Positions 1 to 10,947 of a stretch of 64,000 nt of DNA are shown here, piece after piece. The stretch comes from Chenopodium formosanum (taxonomy: Eukaryota > Streptophyta > Magnoliopsida > Caryophyllales > Amaranthaceae), in NCBI GenBank assembly GCA_024500155.1, contig CM044857.1:45217001-45281000 (forward strand), given 5' to 3'. How positions within the stretch are numbered: the first letter of the stretch is position 1; each line of letters starts with the position of its first letter. The position numbers were made by a program, and so were the translations under genes. The notes beneath the pieces were generated by a model that saw only the letters and a program-made list of their open reading frames with translations, was not told the origin of the DNA and ran no database searches.

Positions 1-1003
1 TAACTAGGTGAGGAGGATGGTTCGATGCAGGATGTAAAAAAAATGGGGTTACAACTTACAAGGACATCAATACATCAGGAAATGTCCATAATTGACGGCA
101 AATTTTTCAAATTCATAAAGTATTTAGATTTAAACCTAACAATAAGTCAATAATCATTGATCACATTCAAAGTGAAATAGAGTAATCTTTAAAACAGCAA
201 AATATATATTTGCTGGGTTGCAAGTCTTGCATCAACAAAACTATACATAAACAACAAAACTGTACTTAATAAAACATGAAGACTGATCCAGTCACACCAC
301 TTGTACAATTTTCTCACATTACAATTCATGTTAATCTGTAAATCATCATATTCAGCACCCAATGGTCCTGTAAATCTGTAATACTTTCAATTGTTGACGC
401 CAAATGCTTTAAAAAATTCAGCAAGAAAGCCATATGTCAAAAGGAATATACTAACCACAGTTTAATATTTTCAAACCCTTAAATAAAAACTCTCTTTCTT
501 CTCCTCCACTTTCTAGTTCCTTGTTGCTTGTTAATATTGGCGATATATACACATCACATTGTCTTGCAAGCACAAGCCACTTCTTCACCACAAACATCAA
601 CAGAGCAAGGGTAAAAATTTGCCTAAGCCAGTCACATTATGTATGACTGTATAAGACCTCTAACGTCCCACAGCATGAATAGATGAAAAAATAGTAATTC
701 CAGCACCCATGTTAGAAAAAGTATAGATGTTGTAATTAGACAATTTTGTGCACTCGGGGTTTAATCGCCATATAAGTTACAAATCTTATGATTGCAACTA
801 CAGAATTGTTCACAGAGGATTGCTCCTAATAAACAGACTTGAAGTTTTGCAAGAACCTGTCAATATAGACCTATGCAGGCTGCATAATTAACAGACTATT
901 GATTTCCAATTTTGCATTAACAGCAAATTCAATACAAGATCACAATAAAGGATTAGAAAGGGAAAGAAAAAGAAAAAAAAAAAAAAAAAAAGCTAATCAC
1001 CAT
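1..1003. other. AT-rich spacer / probable 3' UTR of the trihelix gene
   Basis: No convincing reading frame is seen on either strand. The sequence is AT-rich with short A runs, including an A tract near 973-990 just below the stop of the minus-strand trihelix gene, so the right part probably holds that gene's 3' UTR. Nothing else is recognised. Confidence 0.4.
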
Positions 1004-2185
1004 TCACATAAACTCTGGAGAAGAATTGGACCCAGGCTTGCTGTTATCCCCCAAGTCTCCTGTTCCTGGGTGTTGCAGATTTTGGAGAACCTGGGGAGGA
1101 AGACCACCTAGTCCACCACCCAAACCATCACCAGATGACCCGAAAAACTGACACATAAACCGTGCCATAATCCCAAGAATTTGCAACTGGTTTTGGCAAG
1201 CATCAGCATGCATTTGCATTGTTTGCTTCTCATGTTCAATTTGCAAACTCAACATTCTCTCCCTCCACTCAAGCTCCTCTTCCTCCCTCTTCTCCTCCAT
1301 CTTCATCCTTCGCCGCCTTTCCTCATCAAACTCCCTCTCAAACCTCAACTTCCTATCAAATTCCTTTCTTGCCCACTTCAATTGCATCTCTTCCAACTCC
1401 AATTCTCTCTCCTCCACCCTCTCCTCTGCCTCCCTCACTCTCTTCTCCTTCAAATTCTCCATTTCAATCCTCCCTCCCTCCTTCGCCGCTAACCCGTCTT
1501 CTCTAGCAAACTCCCTCTCCTTCCTCCTCTCATCCCTCTTCACCAAAACATTTCTCAACTCCCCAACCCTAGCACCCAACATTGCAATCCTCCTCTTCTT
1601 CAATTTCTTCCCCAAACTCTCACTCTTTCCCTCATTCTCCTCTTCCTCTCCACAAACAGAATCACCCCCTTCTCTCTCCTCCTCGTCCTCTTCCTCACCC
1701 ACTTCACCATCCTCCTCAAAATCATCACAATCAATCTCAAACCCAAACCCTAACCCTAACCCTAACCCATCATCCCCATTTCCCCCAAAAAGCCCAATTT
1801 CATTAAAATCCCCAACACCCAACTTCTTACTATCCTTCAATTCAAGCTCTACATCCCCAAAAACCTCCTTATACTTGATAAAATTCTCCCAATGATTCTC
1901 CCCATCATCCCAATTGAAATCACCATCTGAAACCCTAATTTTCTGCTTCACCCCCAAATACTGATGCCTCATATTTTGGACCTTAATCGATACATCTCGC
2001 CATGACCACTTAAATGGGTAGTTAATCGGATCTTGAAGATGATGAATTGCGTTCAAATGATCAGCAATTGGCTTGAATTTCTTCTCTCGAGTTCTTAACT
2101 TTGATAAAGTCCCGGAATTTTGGAGCTCCGCGTATTTGGTGAGAAGGGTATTTTCTTCGATTTCAGACCACTTCTTGCGCTTCAT
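1004..2185 (-). CDS. Trihelix (GT-factor, Myb/SANT-like) transcription factor
   Basis: One uninterrupted frame of 393 aa. Residues 1-80 form a trihelix-type DNA-binding domain: W6 opens helix 1 and a KWSWRDVSIKVQNMRHQYL stretch (W60, W62) gives helix 3. Next comes a glycine/acidic linker (about 115-190), a basic KKLKKRR cluster near 195, a very long charged Arg/Glu coiled coil (about 205-330) and a Gly/Pro/Asn tail. The family binds GT elements or similar promoter sites in the nucleus; the coiled coil suggests dimerisation. The start is the first ATG after the upstream A/T-rich leader, and lack of introns is common in this family. The exact orthologue is not recognised. The acidic linker is encoded partly by telomere-like repeats (see finding). 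Confidence 0.85.
   Translation of the reverse strand: MKRKKWSEIEENTLLTKYAELQNSGTLSKLRTREKKFKPIADHLNAIHHLQDPINYPFKWSWRDVSIKVQNMRHQYLGVKQKIRVSDGDFNWDDGENHWENFIKYKEVFGDVELELKDSKKLGVGDFNEIGLFGGNGDDGLGLGLGFGFEIDCDDFEEDGEVGEEEDEEEREGGDSVCGEEEENEGKSESLGKKLKKRRIAMLGARVGELRNVLVKRDERRKEREFAREDGLAAKEGGRIEMENLKEKRVREAEERVEERELELEEMQLKWARKEFDRKLRFEREFDEERRRRMKMEEKREEEELEWRERMLSLQIEHEKQTMQMHADACQNQLQILGIMARFMCQFFGSSGDGLGGGLGGLPPQVLQNLQHPGTGDLGDNSKPGSNSSPEFM
1746..1769. repeat. Telomere-like CCCTAA repeats inside the trihelix CDS
   Basis: Three tandem CCCTAA units lie within the coding region. On the minus strand they read as TTAGGG repeats encoding an alternating Gly-Leu/Gly-Phe run in the acidic linker. 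Confidence 0.85.
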
Positions 2186-3948
2186 TGTTTTGCGAAATGA
2201 AGGATTTTGTGTTCGAGAATGGAGGTTTGCAGAATTACTACTCGTACTTCTTCAGTTCTTACTTGGTAAAAAATCACGAGTACTGAATCTATCTTCAAGA
2301 GTGAAGTACAAACATGCTATAGTCAAATTTTTAGATCCAATATGTTTTTTTTTTTGTTTTCTTTTTTCACAATGGAGACGAGTACGGAGTAATAATTAAA
2401 CAAGACGGAAAAACATTCATTCTTCACATTTTCATCTATCACGTTACTTGTTAGATTTTGAGTAGTCTTACACGAGGTACAACTATTACAAGTCTACAAT
2501 ACACAAAATTAGAATATACAAACACCTAAACTAATTAACTTTCTTCCTTGAATATCTATAGAGATCTACGAGTGTACTGTTCTTTCTCTTCATACCTGTG
2601 GAGTAGTTTTTATGATAAGATAAACATGGTTAGAGTACAAACTCTTGCTTCGATTTCGAACCCCTTCTCTTAATCTCCTCTTTCGAATACCAGATGTATG
2701 GACCATGAGTCCATGACTTTAGAAAAAGCATTCCCTCCTTGGACTTGTTTTTAAACTCTACTGAAGGTTGAATGGGGTCTTTTATAGGAACTAGCAAACA
2801 AGTATCCTTCTCTTTAGGACCTTGCACTTGATATATATCCTTGATGCAAGTAGGTTCTTACGGAGGGTGGACATGATCAATATTTGCATCAACAAAGGCC
2901 ATTTTCATTCTTGTTCACAAATGATGGCGCTTTGCTTTTTTTTTTTTTTTTTCAATGATGCCATCATCCTTGATTACACTAGGTGATGGCATCGAGTGTG
3001 AGACCACTGCTTCCCTCAAACTATGCCGTGGGGTGTCTTCATCAAGAAATTATATTTTAAGGTGAGGGTACGCACCTTCAACAAGGATATAGAATGTCAT
3101 GGACTCATGGTTGGTAGAGCCACAACTTTTTCCTTGCCTCAACTTTGTAAATTGTGTACATGCACTTGTCAAACATGAAAATGACTTTTTCTTATTAACA
3201 AATAACACCTTACCTTTAGATCCTAGACTAGAGGTTTGGGTTTTAAATTAAAGGTATTTTATCCTCTCCTCTACAGCTCTACTCTCAAATACCCGATAAG
3301 AGTCTTTTTTACCAACAAAGGGAAGGTGGGGTCTTAATTAACATTTAATTATTATTTTTCGTCAAAATATTCCATAAATTTCAAAACGCACACCCTCAAA
3401 ATGAGAAGAATTTTAAAATACGGACTGGGTAACACTAAACAACTTCAAATTAAATTTCCCACAAATTTTATGTGCATGAATGGAAATAATGCATGATTGG
3501 AAAGGTAGGTTGTTGGAAATTTCCTAAAATAGTTGGTTGGTGACAATTAAAAAATGTTGTCATGATTTCATTTCCATTGACATTCAATATAACTAGTCAC
3601 TATTAATACATAATAATACTCTATCAATCCAGTCAAGTTTCTCACCAAGAAAAACCAAAAGACTGAAGAACTTGAATAAAAAAATGGACTCCTCTGCTAA
3701 TTAAATGTCCAACTCATACTCTTCTTCAATTATCTTGCTCATTGATTCTCAGCCTTTTTTATCTTCGAAAATCCCACTAACCCTAAATTTGAGGTGACCC
3801 CCTTTTTTTTTTGTTGATGGGTATTTTTATTTCCCTTTTCCATTATAATTTGTATACATTGAATTGTTTGAAATTGATTGATTTTCGCGGATTTCTTTGT
3901 GAATTGATCAGGTTTAATAATTGGAAAAGAAGTTCGAAGAAATCATTA
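2186..3948. other. Divergent promoter region with degenerate coding-like remnants
   Basis: This spacer separates the divergent trihelix gene (-) and PDXK (+), so it must hold both promoters and 5' leaders. In between, about 2640-3190, the minus strand has short protein-like stretches (a 65-residue frame at 2630-2827 and a broken frame around 3000-3190) in different phases and with stops. These look like remnants of a dead gene or element that I do not recognise. A T16 tract sits at 2939-2954. Confidence 0.35.
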
Positions 3949-6900
3949 ATGGCGCAACCTCCCATTTTATCGATTGCTTTGCCTTCTGAGACTGGTCGTG
4001 TTCTCAGTATTCAGTCTCATACTGTTCAGGTAATTGATTTTATCGCCAAATTAATCATCTTTTTTGATTTGGGTGTGATTAATTTCATCTAAACTATGCA
4101 AATTCGTGGAGAATTTTATCTGGGATATGTTAAATTGGTTGAAAGTTTAATAAATTTGGTGGATATGTTACCATGAGTAGTTATATTATATGGTAAAAAA
4201 TGGTCTCTGATTGCTTATTTTCTTTATGGATTTTGCTAATGCATTGATTTGAAGTTGGTTGTTGTTGCGGACGTGAGCTAGTTTAGTCGGTAAAGTAAGA
4301 GAACGAATCCTATCTACATCAAAGAGAAGTGAATTGTTGATGTTTGATGTTCAATATGTAATGTTGTGCCCCTTTGGAATTCAGGGTTATGTCGGCAATA
4401 AATCAGCTGTCTTTCCGCTTCAACTTCTTGGATATGATGTAGACCCGATTAATTCCGTACAATTCTCAAATCACACAGGCAAGCTGGTCTTATGCCATTG
4501 ATTTCAATCCTCCATAAGAAAATTGAAGCTTGATGATCTTCTGCTGATTAATTTTGTTAAGTTGTGGATCATGCAGGATATCCGACATTTAAAGGCCAAG
4601 TTTTGAATGGGAAAGAACTCTGGGACTTAATTGAAGGTCTAGAAGCAAATAATTTATTGTTCTACACTCATTTATTGACAGGTAAGGATGGACTATTTTC
4701 ATGCAAGATAGTTTTTTTGGCTTTAGTAGAAGGCGGTAATCGAAATGCATGCTCTACTAAAACAAACAATCTTGTGGTATGGCTCTCCTTTCTTTCTAGG
4801 GCCAAAACTTTTATTACTAAAGTTAACAAACTATATGTATATATGCTTGTGCTTAACATTTCCTAGAGGCATGTTGCTTTTTGACGAATGGCATTAAATT
4901 TAGATGGCTTTCTTTGACTTTGCAGGTTATATTGGTTCAGTCTCATTTTTGGATACTGTATTGAAAGTTGTTACTAAACTACGAACTGTGAATCCTGGAC
5001 TTCTCTTTGGTAGGTTCCTCACACACTTTATGTATACAAATATAATGGTAGGGTTGTTGTTTTACTTGGATGGTGATTGGTTTTCTGATGCTCATCTTTG
5101 CAGATTTATAAAAAAATTAAATAATTTAGGACTTATTTTCTTAATAACCTTACTAGCAGTACGAGCAAGTTCACACTATAAGATCACTGTCTTTTTTTTT
5201 TATATATATAAAACATCAAGCTACAAGTATTGGTGGGATCACAGGACATAGTAGAAGATAAAATTGCATGAATAGGGAATCAGGGCGTTTCCATTTTTAA
5301 AAGATAAAATTGAGAGCAGTGCCTCTAATAGTTATTTCATTATATTTGTAATCTTTGATACACTGCATCTTTTATCTTATGCTTTATTAACTGCTCAAAT
5401 CTGCATTTCTGCACAACCTTATTATGAAAGAGCTGTTCTTGAACACAATTACTAGGTGGATGACTTTTTCTGGTTTATTTATTCTAATGTAGAACTGTAT
5501 CTAAACCTTTTAATGGAGATTATCTTTTCAGAGGAGGATATTCCATTATATCTGATGTTTGTTGGAAAGAAAAATCATTTCAAGGGTGTTCAATATGCTC
5601 TACCCTTGAAGAGTAATCTCTAGCATGGCTGAGCCAGTAGAAGAAAAATATTTTGTGAATTGAATAGTGTGATCAGCTTCTTCTTGTTTAGGTTTCCTTT
5701 CTCAGGGAGTCAGGGACATGGTTAGTGCTTCAAAATCCATTATTATACTAAGTACTAAGCAATTCTAAGTGGGGGGTATTAAATTTCAAGTTTCTTTTAT
5801 CTTGTGTGGAGTTTAGTTAGCTCTTTCTTCATACCTATATGCAATTGATAAAGCTATATATGTTTCAGCTAGCTATGTTTAATTCTTTCTGTTCTCTTCT
5901 GCATCAATGTCTAAAGATTTTCTTTTATACATGACCTTCCTTCTCAGTTTGTGATCCAGTAATGGGTGATGAAGGAAAGCTATATGTCCCTGGAGACCTG
6001 GTGTCAGTATATAGGCAAAAGGTATGTAGCTTATCTGTAAGTTTATCTACTATGTCAAAAGGCCAACTTTCTATGTAGATTGTATGCCAACTTTGTAACC
6101 ATGACTCATCTGTTAAAACTTCAAGTTGTCACAACCTCAGGAACCATGTACTTTATCTGTTTTCTATGATAGAGCTGCATACATGCTGATGTATTTTCTC
6201 AAGATTCTGCTACTGCCCTCTACGGCTCTACTTGATGACTGATGTTTTTACCTCAAATAAGCTCAGAAGATCTTAATTTTATTATATCATTAGAAATAAA
6301 ACAATGGTTTGATGCACTTAATTACCATGAATATCAGCTCTTGATGATAGGTAAATGGAGTGATGGGTTTGGTTGGATCTGTGATTGATTAGTCAAGGCT
6401 TAAAAAGATATCAGTTTCATTGAAAGTTAGTTGTTTGATCTCCTGCTAGAATCAAATCTCTTTCTAGGAAGATGGAAAGAAATTTGGTAATTGTGGTAGT
6501 GTCTTTTACTTTAGCTTGATTCACCTTTGAGAGTGAGACCTATGAGTTTCCCAGTTGCTAGGGATGGCAATAAAGGCATAAGTGCGAATAATGTGGTAAC
6601 TCTAAATATTTTGGCTTGTGCAATGGAAATTAAGTTGATTGTAAAACCAAAGTTTGAGGCTTGACTGACCTAATCATAACAATTAAGCAAATGAAGCTGA
6701 AATTTTTAGTATCCAGGCTAAGATAATTAAGATCTGTTGGCCCAATGGTAAATCACCCTGCGTGTAATCCATGACACCACAATTCTATTTGGGGATATTC
6801 TCTTTTACCCTGGTCAATCAACCTACTAGTTTTGAATGGGGACAACTTTCTCTGCTGTTCACCAAAAGAGAAAAGTGCTTATATGAGGCAAATGCTTGTT

Positions 6901-9900
6901 TGATAATACGTAGTATTAGCTTGCTGTTGGGTGGTAATATCTCCTTTAACTGTTGGTTTAAGTTTACATATTTTTTTAAGAGAATGATAATATTGATGCC
7001 TTTTTCTAGCATTTCTTTCTTGTTTTAACTCTTAATTTATATTGCTGTTGTTTTTTGGTGGCTCTTTGATGCTAGGTTGTTCCTGTTGCGTCGATGTTGA
7101 CGCCTAACCAGTTTGAAGCTGAACTTCTGACTGGTTTGAGGTATCATCTCTTATCTAGTGCTACGTGGAAAAATTTATAATAGATTTCTTTATTCTTGAT
7201 TTGAGGATTTCTGATTTCATATGGTGTACTCTGCTCCTGAATTAACTCTACTTGTGAAAAGAAGAAAATTTCATCAGTTTTCTCCCACACTTTTACTCTC
7301 TTCCTTACTCATCTTCTTTTGTTAAAACATCGTGTTTTCGGAGGTATATGATACACATTGACAAGCTATGCTTGTATTCCAGTTTGAAATATAATGTAAA
7401 ACAAGGACCTTGGAGTTCTAGGTTTTTAGCTACTCCATATTTCAATATCTTGCAACAAGTATTACGAACAGACTCATATTTGGCTTGCAAAGTAAATACA
7501 TTATTTTTTACAGCAAAAAAAAATTGAATTACGTAAGTGCCTTTTGTTTATAATACCTTTTACTTCTTGGTGGAAGTGACTCCATTTTGCAATATGCATT
7601 CTTGTTGAATTTGGCTTGGCAATGAATCTACCCTTCCTATATGCAGTCTAAAAATATGTTAGAGTCTCTCGATATTTGTGTTTTGTTGTTTTAGAGCTTC
7701 TTGGTGGAAGTGAATCCATTTTGCAGTATGAATTTTTGTTGGATTTTGCTTGGCAATGAATCTACCCTTCCTATATACGAGTCGAAAAATATGTTATTCT
7801 TTCGATATTTGTATTTTGTTGTTTTAGAGCCTGTATTTTTGACAGGATTGTGTCAGAACAAGATGGGAGGGAAGCTTGTAGCAAACTACATGCGGCTGGA
7901 CCGGCAAAGGTTTGTTTTTTGTTATTTGTTTTTTTTGTACTTTCATTATCAAGCTTAAGCTTTTATATATAATAATAATTATTAAATTACAACTGCTATT
8001 GGTTGATGCAACACCTCCGTAATCATCTTGTGTAGTTGTGTACTTTATGTCTATATGTTGTTGTGGCTAAAGCAATACCTCTGCAATTATAAAATTAAAT
8101 GTGAGATGCCGTCCTAGACTCTTAGAAAGTCTTTCTCTCCTCTCTTATTTTGGTGTATCTCTTGCTAGGATAATGAGTTGGTTAATGTCATTGGCATAGA
8201 TGTTCATTATAGTCAACTAATTTGGAAGAAGCTAGTATTTTTAATTGTTGGTGTACACTATAGGGCCTTTGTTGCTACTTCCTAAGTGGGGAAGTGGCAG
8301 TGCCAACTGGAGATTTTTCCAAAATAAAGAATTGACTTTGCTGGTTGCAAATAGGGTAGAATCAGCTCTTAGTTGATAACTGCCCATTCTAGAATAAATT
8401 CACTATAAGACAGCAAAACTCAATCTATTCCTCGTTATAAGTTATACCTCATGTGGGCCATATGCCTTTGAAAGCCAAAAGCCACCCTTACTCTTTTTTT
8501 TTTTTTTGTGGGGGGGGGGGGGGGGGGGGGGGGGGTGGGGGCCCTAGTCCCTTGATAACTGTCTTACCCCAGAACTACCCATTGGCATTTCATGAGAGAA
8601 ATCTTGGACAACAGCAGAGAGAGCTATGAGGAAACACCGCTGTGATCTAGGCTTTGCCAATTTTGAAGTTGTGCAAGACAAATACAAGGTCAGAAGTGGA
8701 ATATTAGGCAAAGACCACTGATGAATGTGATGATATGAAAGTAAGGATAGTTTGATATAACCACAAAAGTATCAAACTAAATACTCATCACCAGAGAGAG
8801 TAATTATTACATAGAAATTATATCAAGCTCTTCATGTTTCGGGGGCTTGCACGCCTAGTTTCCTAGGGAGTGTAATTTTTTCTGTCTCGAGACAATTACA
8901 CTGAGTAATAACAATAAATATAATAAAATTTTGCTCAGCAGTTGAGTTAATTGTTCTTGACTGTTCTTTTTCTCCGTTTCTTCTGTTTATTATCTTGATA
9001 CAGCTTTAATTTATATCCAGTTGTGACGAGTGTGGGATGATGACTTTCCAGGTTGTCATCACGAGCATACATATTGATGGTAATCTCTATCTCATTGGCA
9101 GCAGTAAGAAAGAAAAGGTTTGTGTTATTGTGATCCCTGTAATTGTATAACTTTTGTTTAAACTGAAATGAGTGTCTACTTCAGTGCATCATGCAGTTGT
9201 AAAGCTAAATGACTTGATTGGAGAACAAGTCATAAATTTTGTATTCTTTCAATATGTTCATCACACTGATTTAATTTGAGGAACATGTTGAATCCAATCA
9301 GCAAAATGAGATACTACATTGTGAATGATTTCTGTGAAGTCTTATTTCTTCGATTAGACTTGTCACATGTCTATGCTTTTGTTTCCTTTTTTCTTTGTAA
9401 CTTATAATCAATTGTCCTATGTTACTCCAACTCTTCTTTTCACCTCAAGTACCTGTGTAGGATGCTTGACACTTGAACATTAGGATGATTAGGCAAATTG
9501 TTCATAAAATGGTTGTGCCATAACACTTTGACACATACTCATGTCTGAAATGTCTAAATGTTAGCTATTTAGATGAGTCATATAATCCTATCTTTAATAA
9601 TCTGAGCTATAGTTATAGTCCTCATCTTTTGGATTACTTTATAGAGTGGGTTACATTTATATATGAAGTAGTATTTGTTGACAGCAGCCATAACTGTGAT
9701 GTATAAACCTCTAGTGTGTAAACCTCTAGTCCCTGACAGTATTTTGCTTCCATCATATATAGGACGAGGCACCTGAGCAATTCAAAATTATGATTCCGAA
9801 AATCCCAGCATATTTTACGGTACGTAGTTTTTCGTTTTATTTGTCTTTATTGAGGTACTTGAGTGAAACCTACAGTTGCACATCCAAAGTACATGTTTTG

Positions 9901-10348
9901 CTCAAATTCACAATTTATATGCTTTGCTATATCTGGCCAGTTGCATTCCAATCCATGTATGGCATTACTCTCATGAGATACCACTTTTAGTGTTTGGCTA
10001 GCTGTGCTAAATAGAAATGTTTAAAGTTCTAAATTCATTTACGCTGCTACATAAGACTGTTTATTTGTTGTGTAGGGAACAGGAGACCTAATGACTGCGC
10101 TATTACTAGGGTGGAGCAATGTAATTGTTCATTCCTTAATCTACCTGACTTTACTTGACTTGGTTTCTATTTCATCCGTTAGCTAATCTTGGCGTGTTTG
10201 TATTTTACAGAAGTATCCTGATAATCTTGCTAGGGCAGCAGAGCTTGCTGTTTCAAGCTTGCAGGTACCTTCCCACTTATTTTCTTGCTTGTTCTTGAGT
10301 CATGTGATGTATGGCAGCTGTATGACTGGCCTCTAGACTTAATATGGA

Positions 10349-10433
<85 letters not shown>

Positions 10434-10947
10434 TGACAATAACCCAATTTAAGTTGAGGATAGTTGATGCTAATTTTGGCAACCATCATGACTCTATGAT
10501 ATATGTTATCGGCTTTTTATTCCCTGTATTATTAGTCGGTTGATCTGTTCCTTTGTATTTCACAAGACTTCTTGGGATGTGTACTGTTTTGTTTTTTTTT
10601 TTTTTTTTTTTTTTTTTTTTCCTGGAGGTCTTTCATTCCTATGTTATGTAATATTCTGTAGGCGGTTAGTTTTGGCCTAATCTCATGTCTGTTATGTCTG
10701 GATGCATTTAGAATCATGAAAAGGCCCAATCTGCTTTATGTAAATACGGTTACTGTCATGTCTGTTGTGCATTGTAATTCTTCTTACAAAGCATCAATCA
10801 CTTCAGGCACTTCTGCATAAGACTATGAGCGACTACAGTCTTGCAGGATTTGATCCCAAGACAAGCAGTCTAGAAATCCGATTGATTCAGAGCCAGGATG
10901 ATATCCGTAATTCCCAAGTCAAGTTTAATGCCGAGAAGTATAGCTAG
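3949..10947 (+). CDS. PDXK/SOS4: Pyridoxal kinase (SOS4-type), 12 exons
   Basis: Cytosolic-type ATP-dependent kinase of the vitamin B6 salvage pathway, making pyridoxal 5'-phosphate. Exons: 3949-4029, 4385-4478, 4577-4681, 4926-5009, 5948-6021, 7076-7140, 7846-7909, 9052-9117, 9763-9819, 10076-10120, 10211-10264, 10807-10947. Splice phases agree throughout and give 309 aa, the usual length of the plant enzyme. Motifs: N-terminal LSIQSHTV, GYVGNKSAVFPLQLLG (residues 28-43), VCDPVMGDEG, TPNQFEAELLTG, and the anion-hole/catalytic GTGD (231-234). Intron 2 uses a GC donor (4479-4480). The ATG at 3949 begins the conserved MAQPP start, but an in-frame ATG at 3817 would add 44 residues. Plant SOS4 is known from salt-sensitivity mutants; that is family knowledge, not seen here. 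Confidence 0.96.
7563..7829 (+). repeat. 134-bp tandem duplication in PDXK intron 6
   Basis: Two diverged direct copies (about 7563-7696 and 7697-7829) share CTTCTTGGTGGAAGTGA at the start, a central CAATGAATCTACCCTTCC, and a TTTGTTGTTTTAGAG end. The second copy ends 16 bases before exon 7. Confidence 0.85.
8493..8541 (+). repeat. T15 run followed by a G26 homopolymer in PDXK intron 7
   Basis: A T run (8493-8507) leads into 26 consecutive G residues (8510-8535), one T and five more G. Such a long G run can form quadruplex structure and is prone to length error in sequencing. Confidence 0.8.
10352..10431. repeat. (TA)40 microsatellite in PDXK intron 11
   Basis: About 80 bases of uninterrupted TA repeat. 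The Tyr/Ile repeat frames that cross it are artefacts. Confidence 0.95.
10589..10620. repeat. Poly-T tract in PDXK intron 11
   Basis: About 30 consecutive T between exons 11 and 12. It could be the tail of a minus-strand retrotransposed fragment or slippage; no flanking duplication was found. Confidence 0.7.

Noticed and set aside
1181..1806. Plus-strand Pro/Leu/Ser-rich frames
   Set aside because: Antisense shadows of the Glu/Arg-rich coiled coil of the trihelix gene.
2630..2827. 65-residue minus-strand frame with ordinary composition
   Set aside because: Looks protein-like but is short, isolated, has no splice partners and no recognised family; noted only as a remnant.
10230..10543. Frames encoding Tyr-Ile repeats on both strands
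   Set aside because: Purely the translation of the (TA)n microsatellite in PDXK intron 11.
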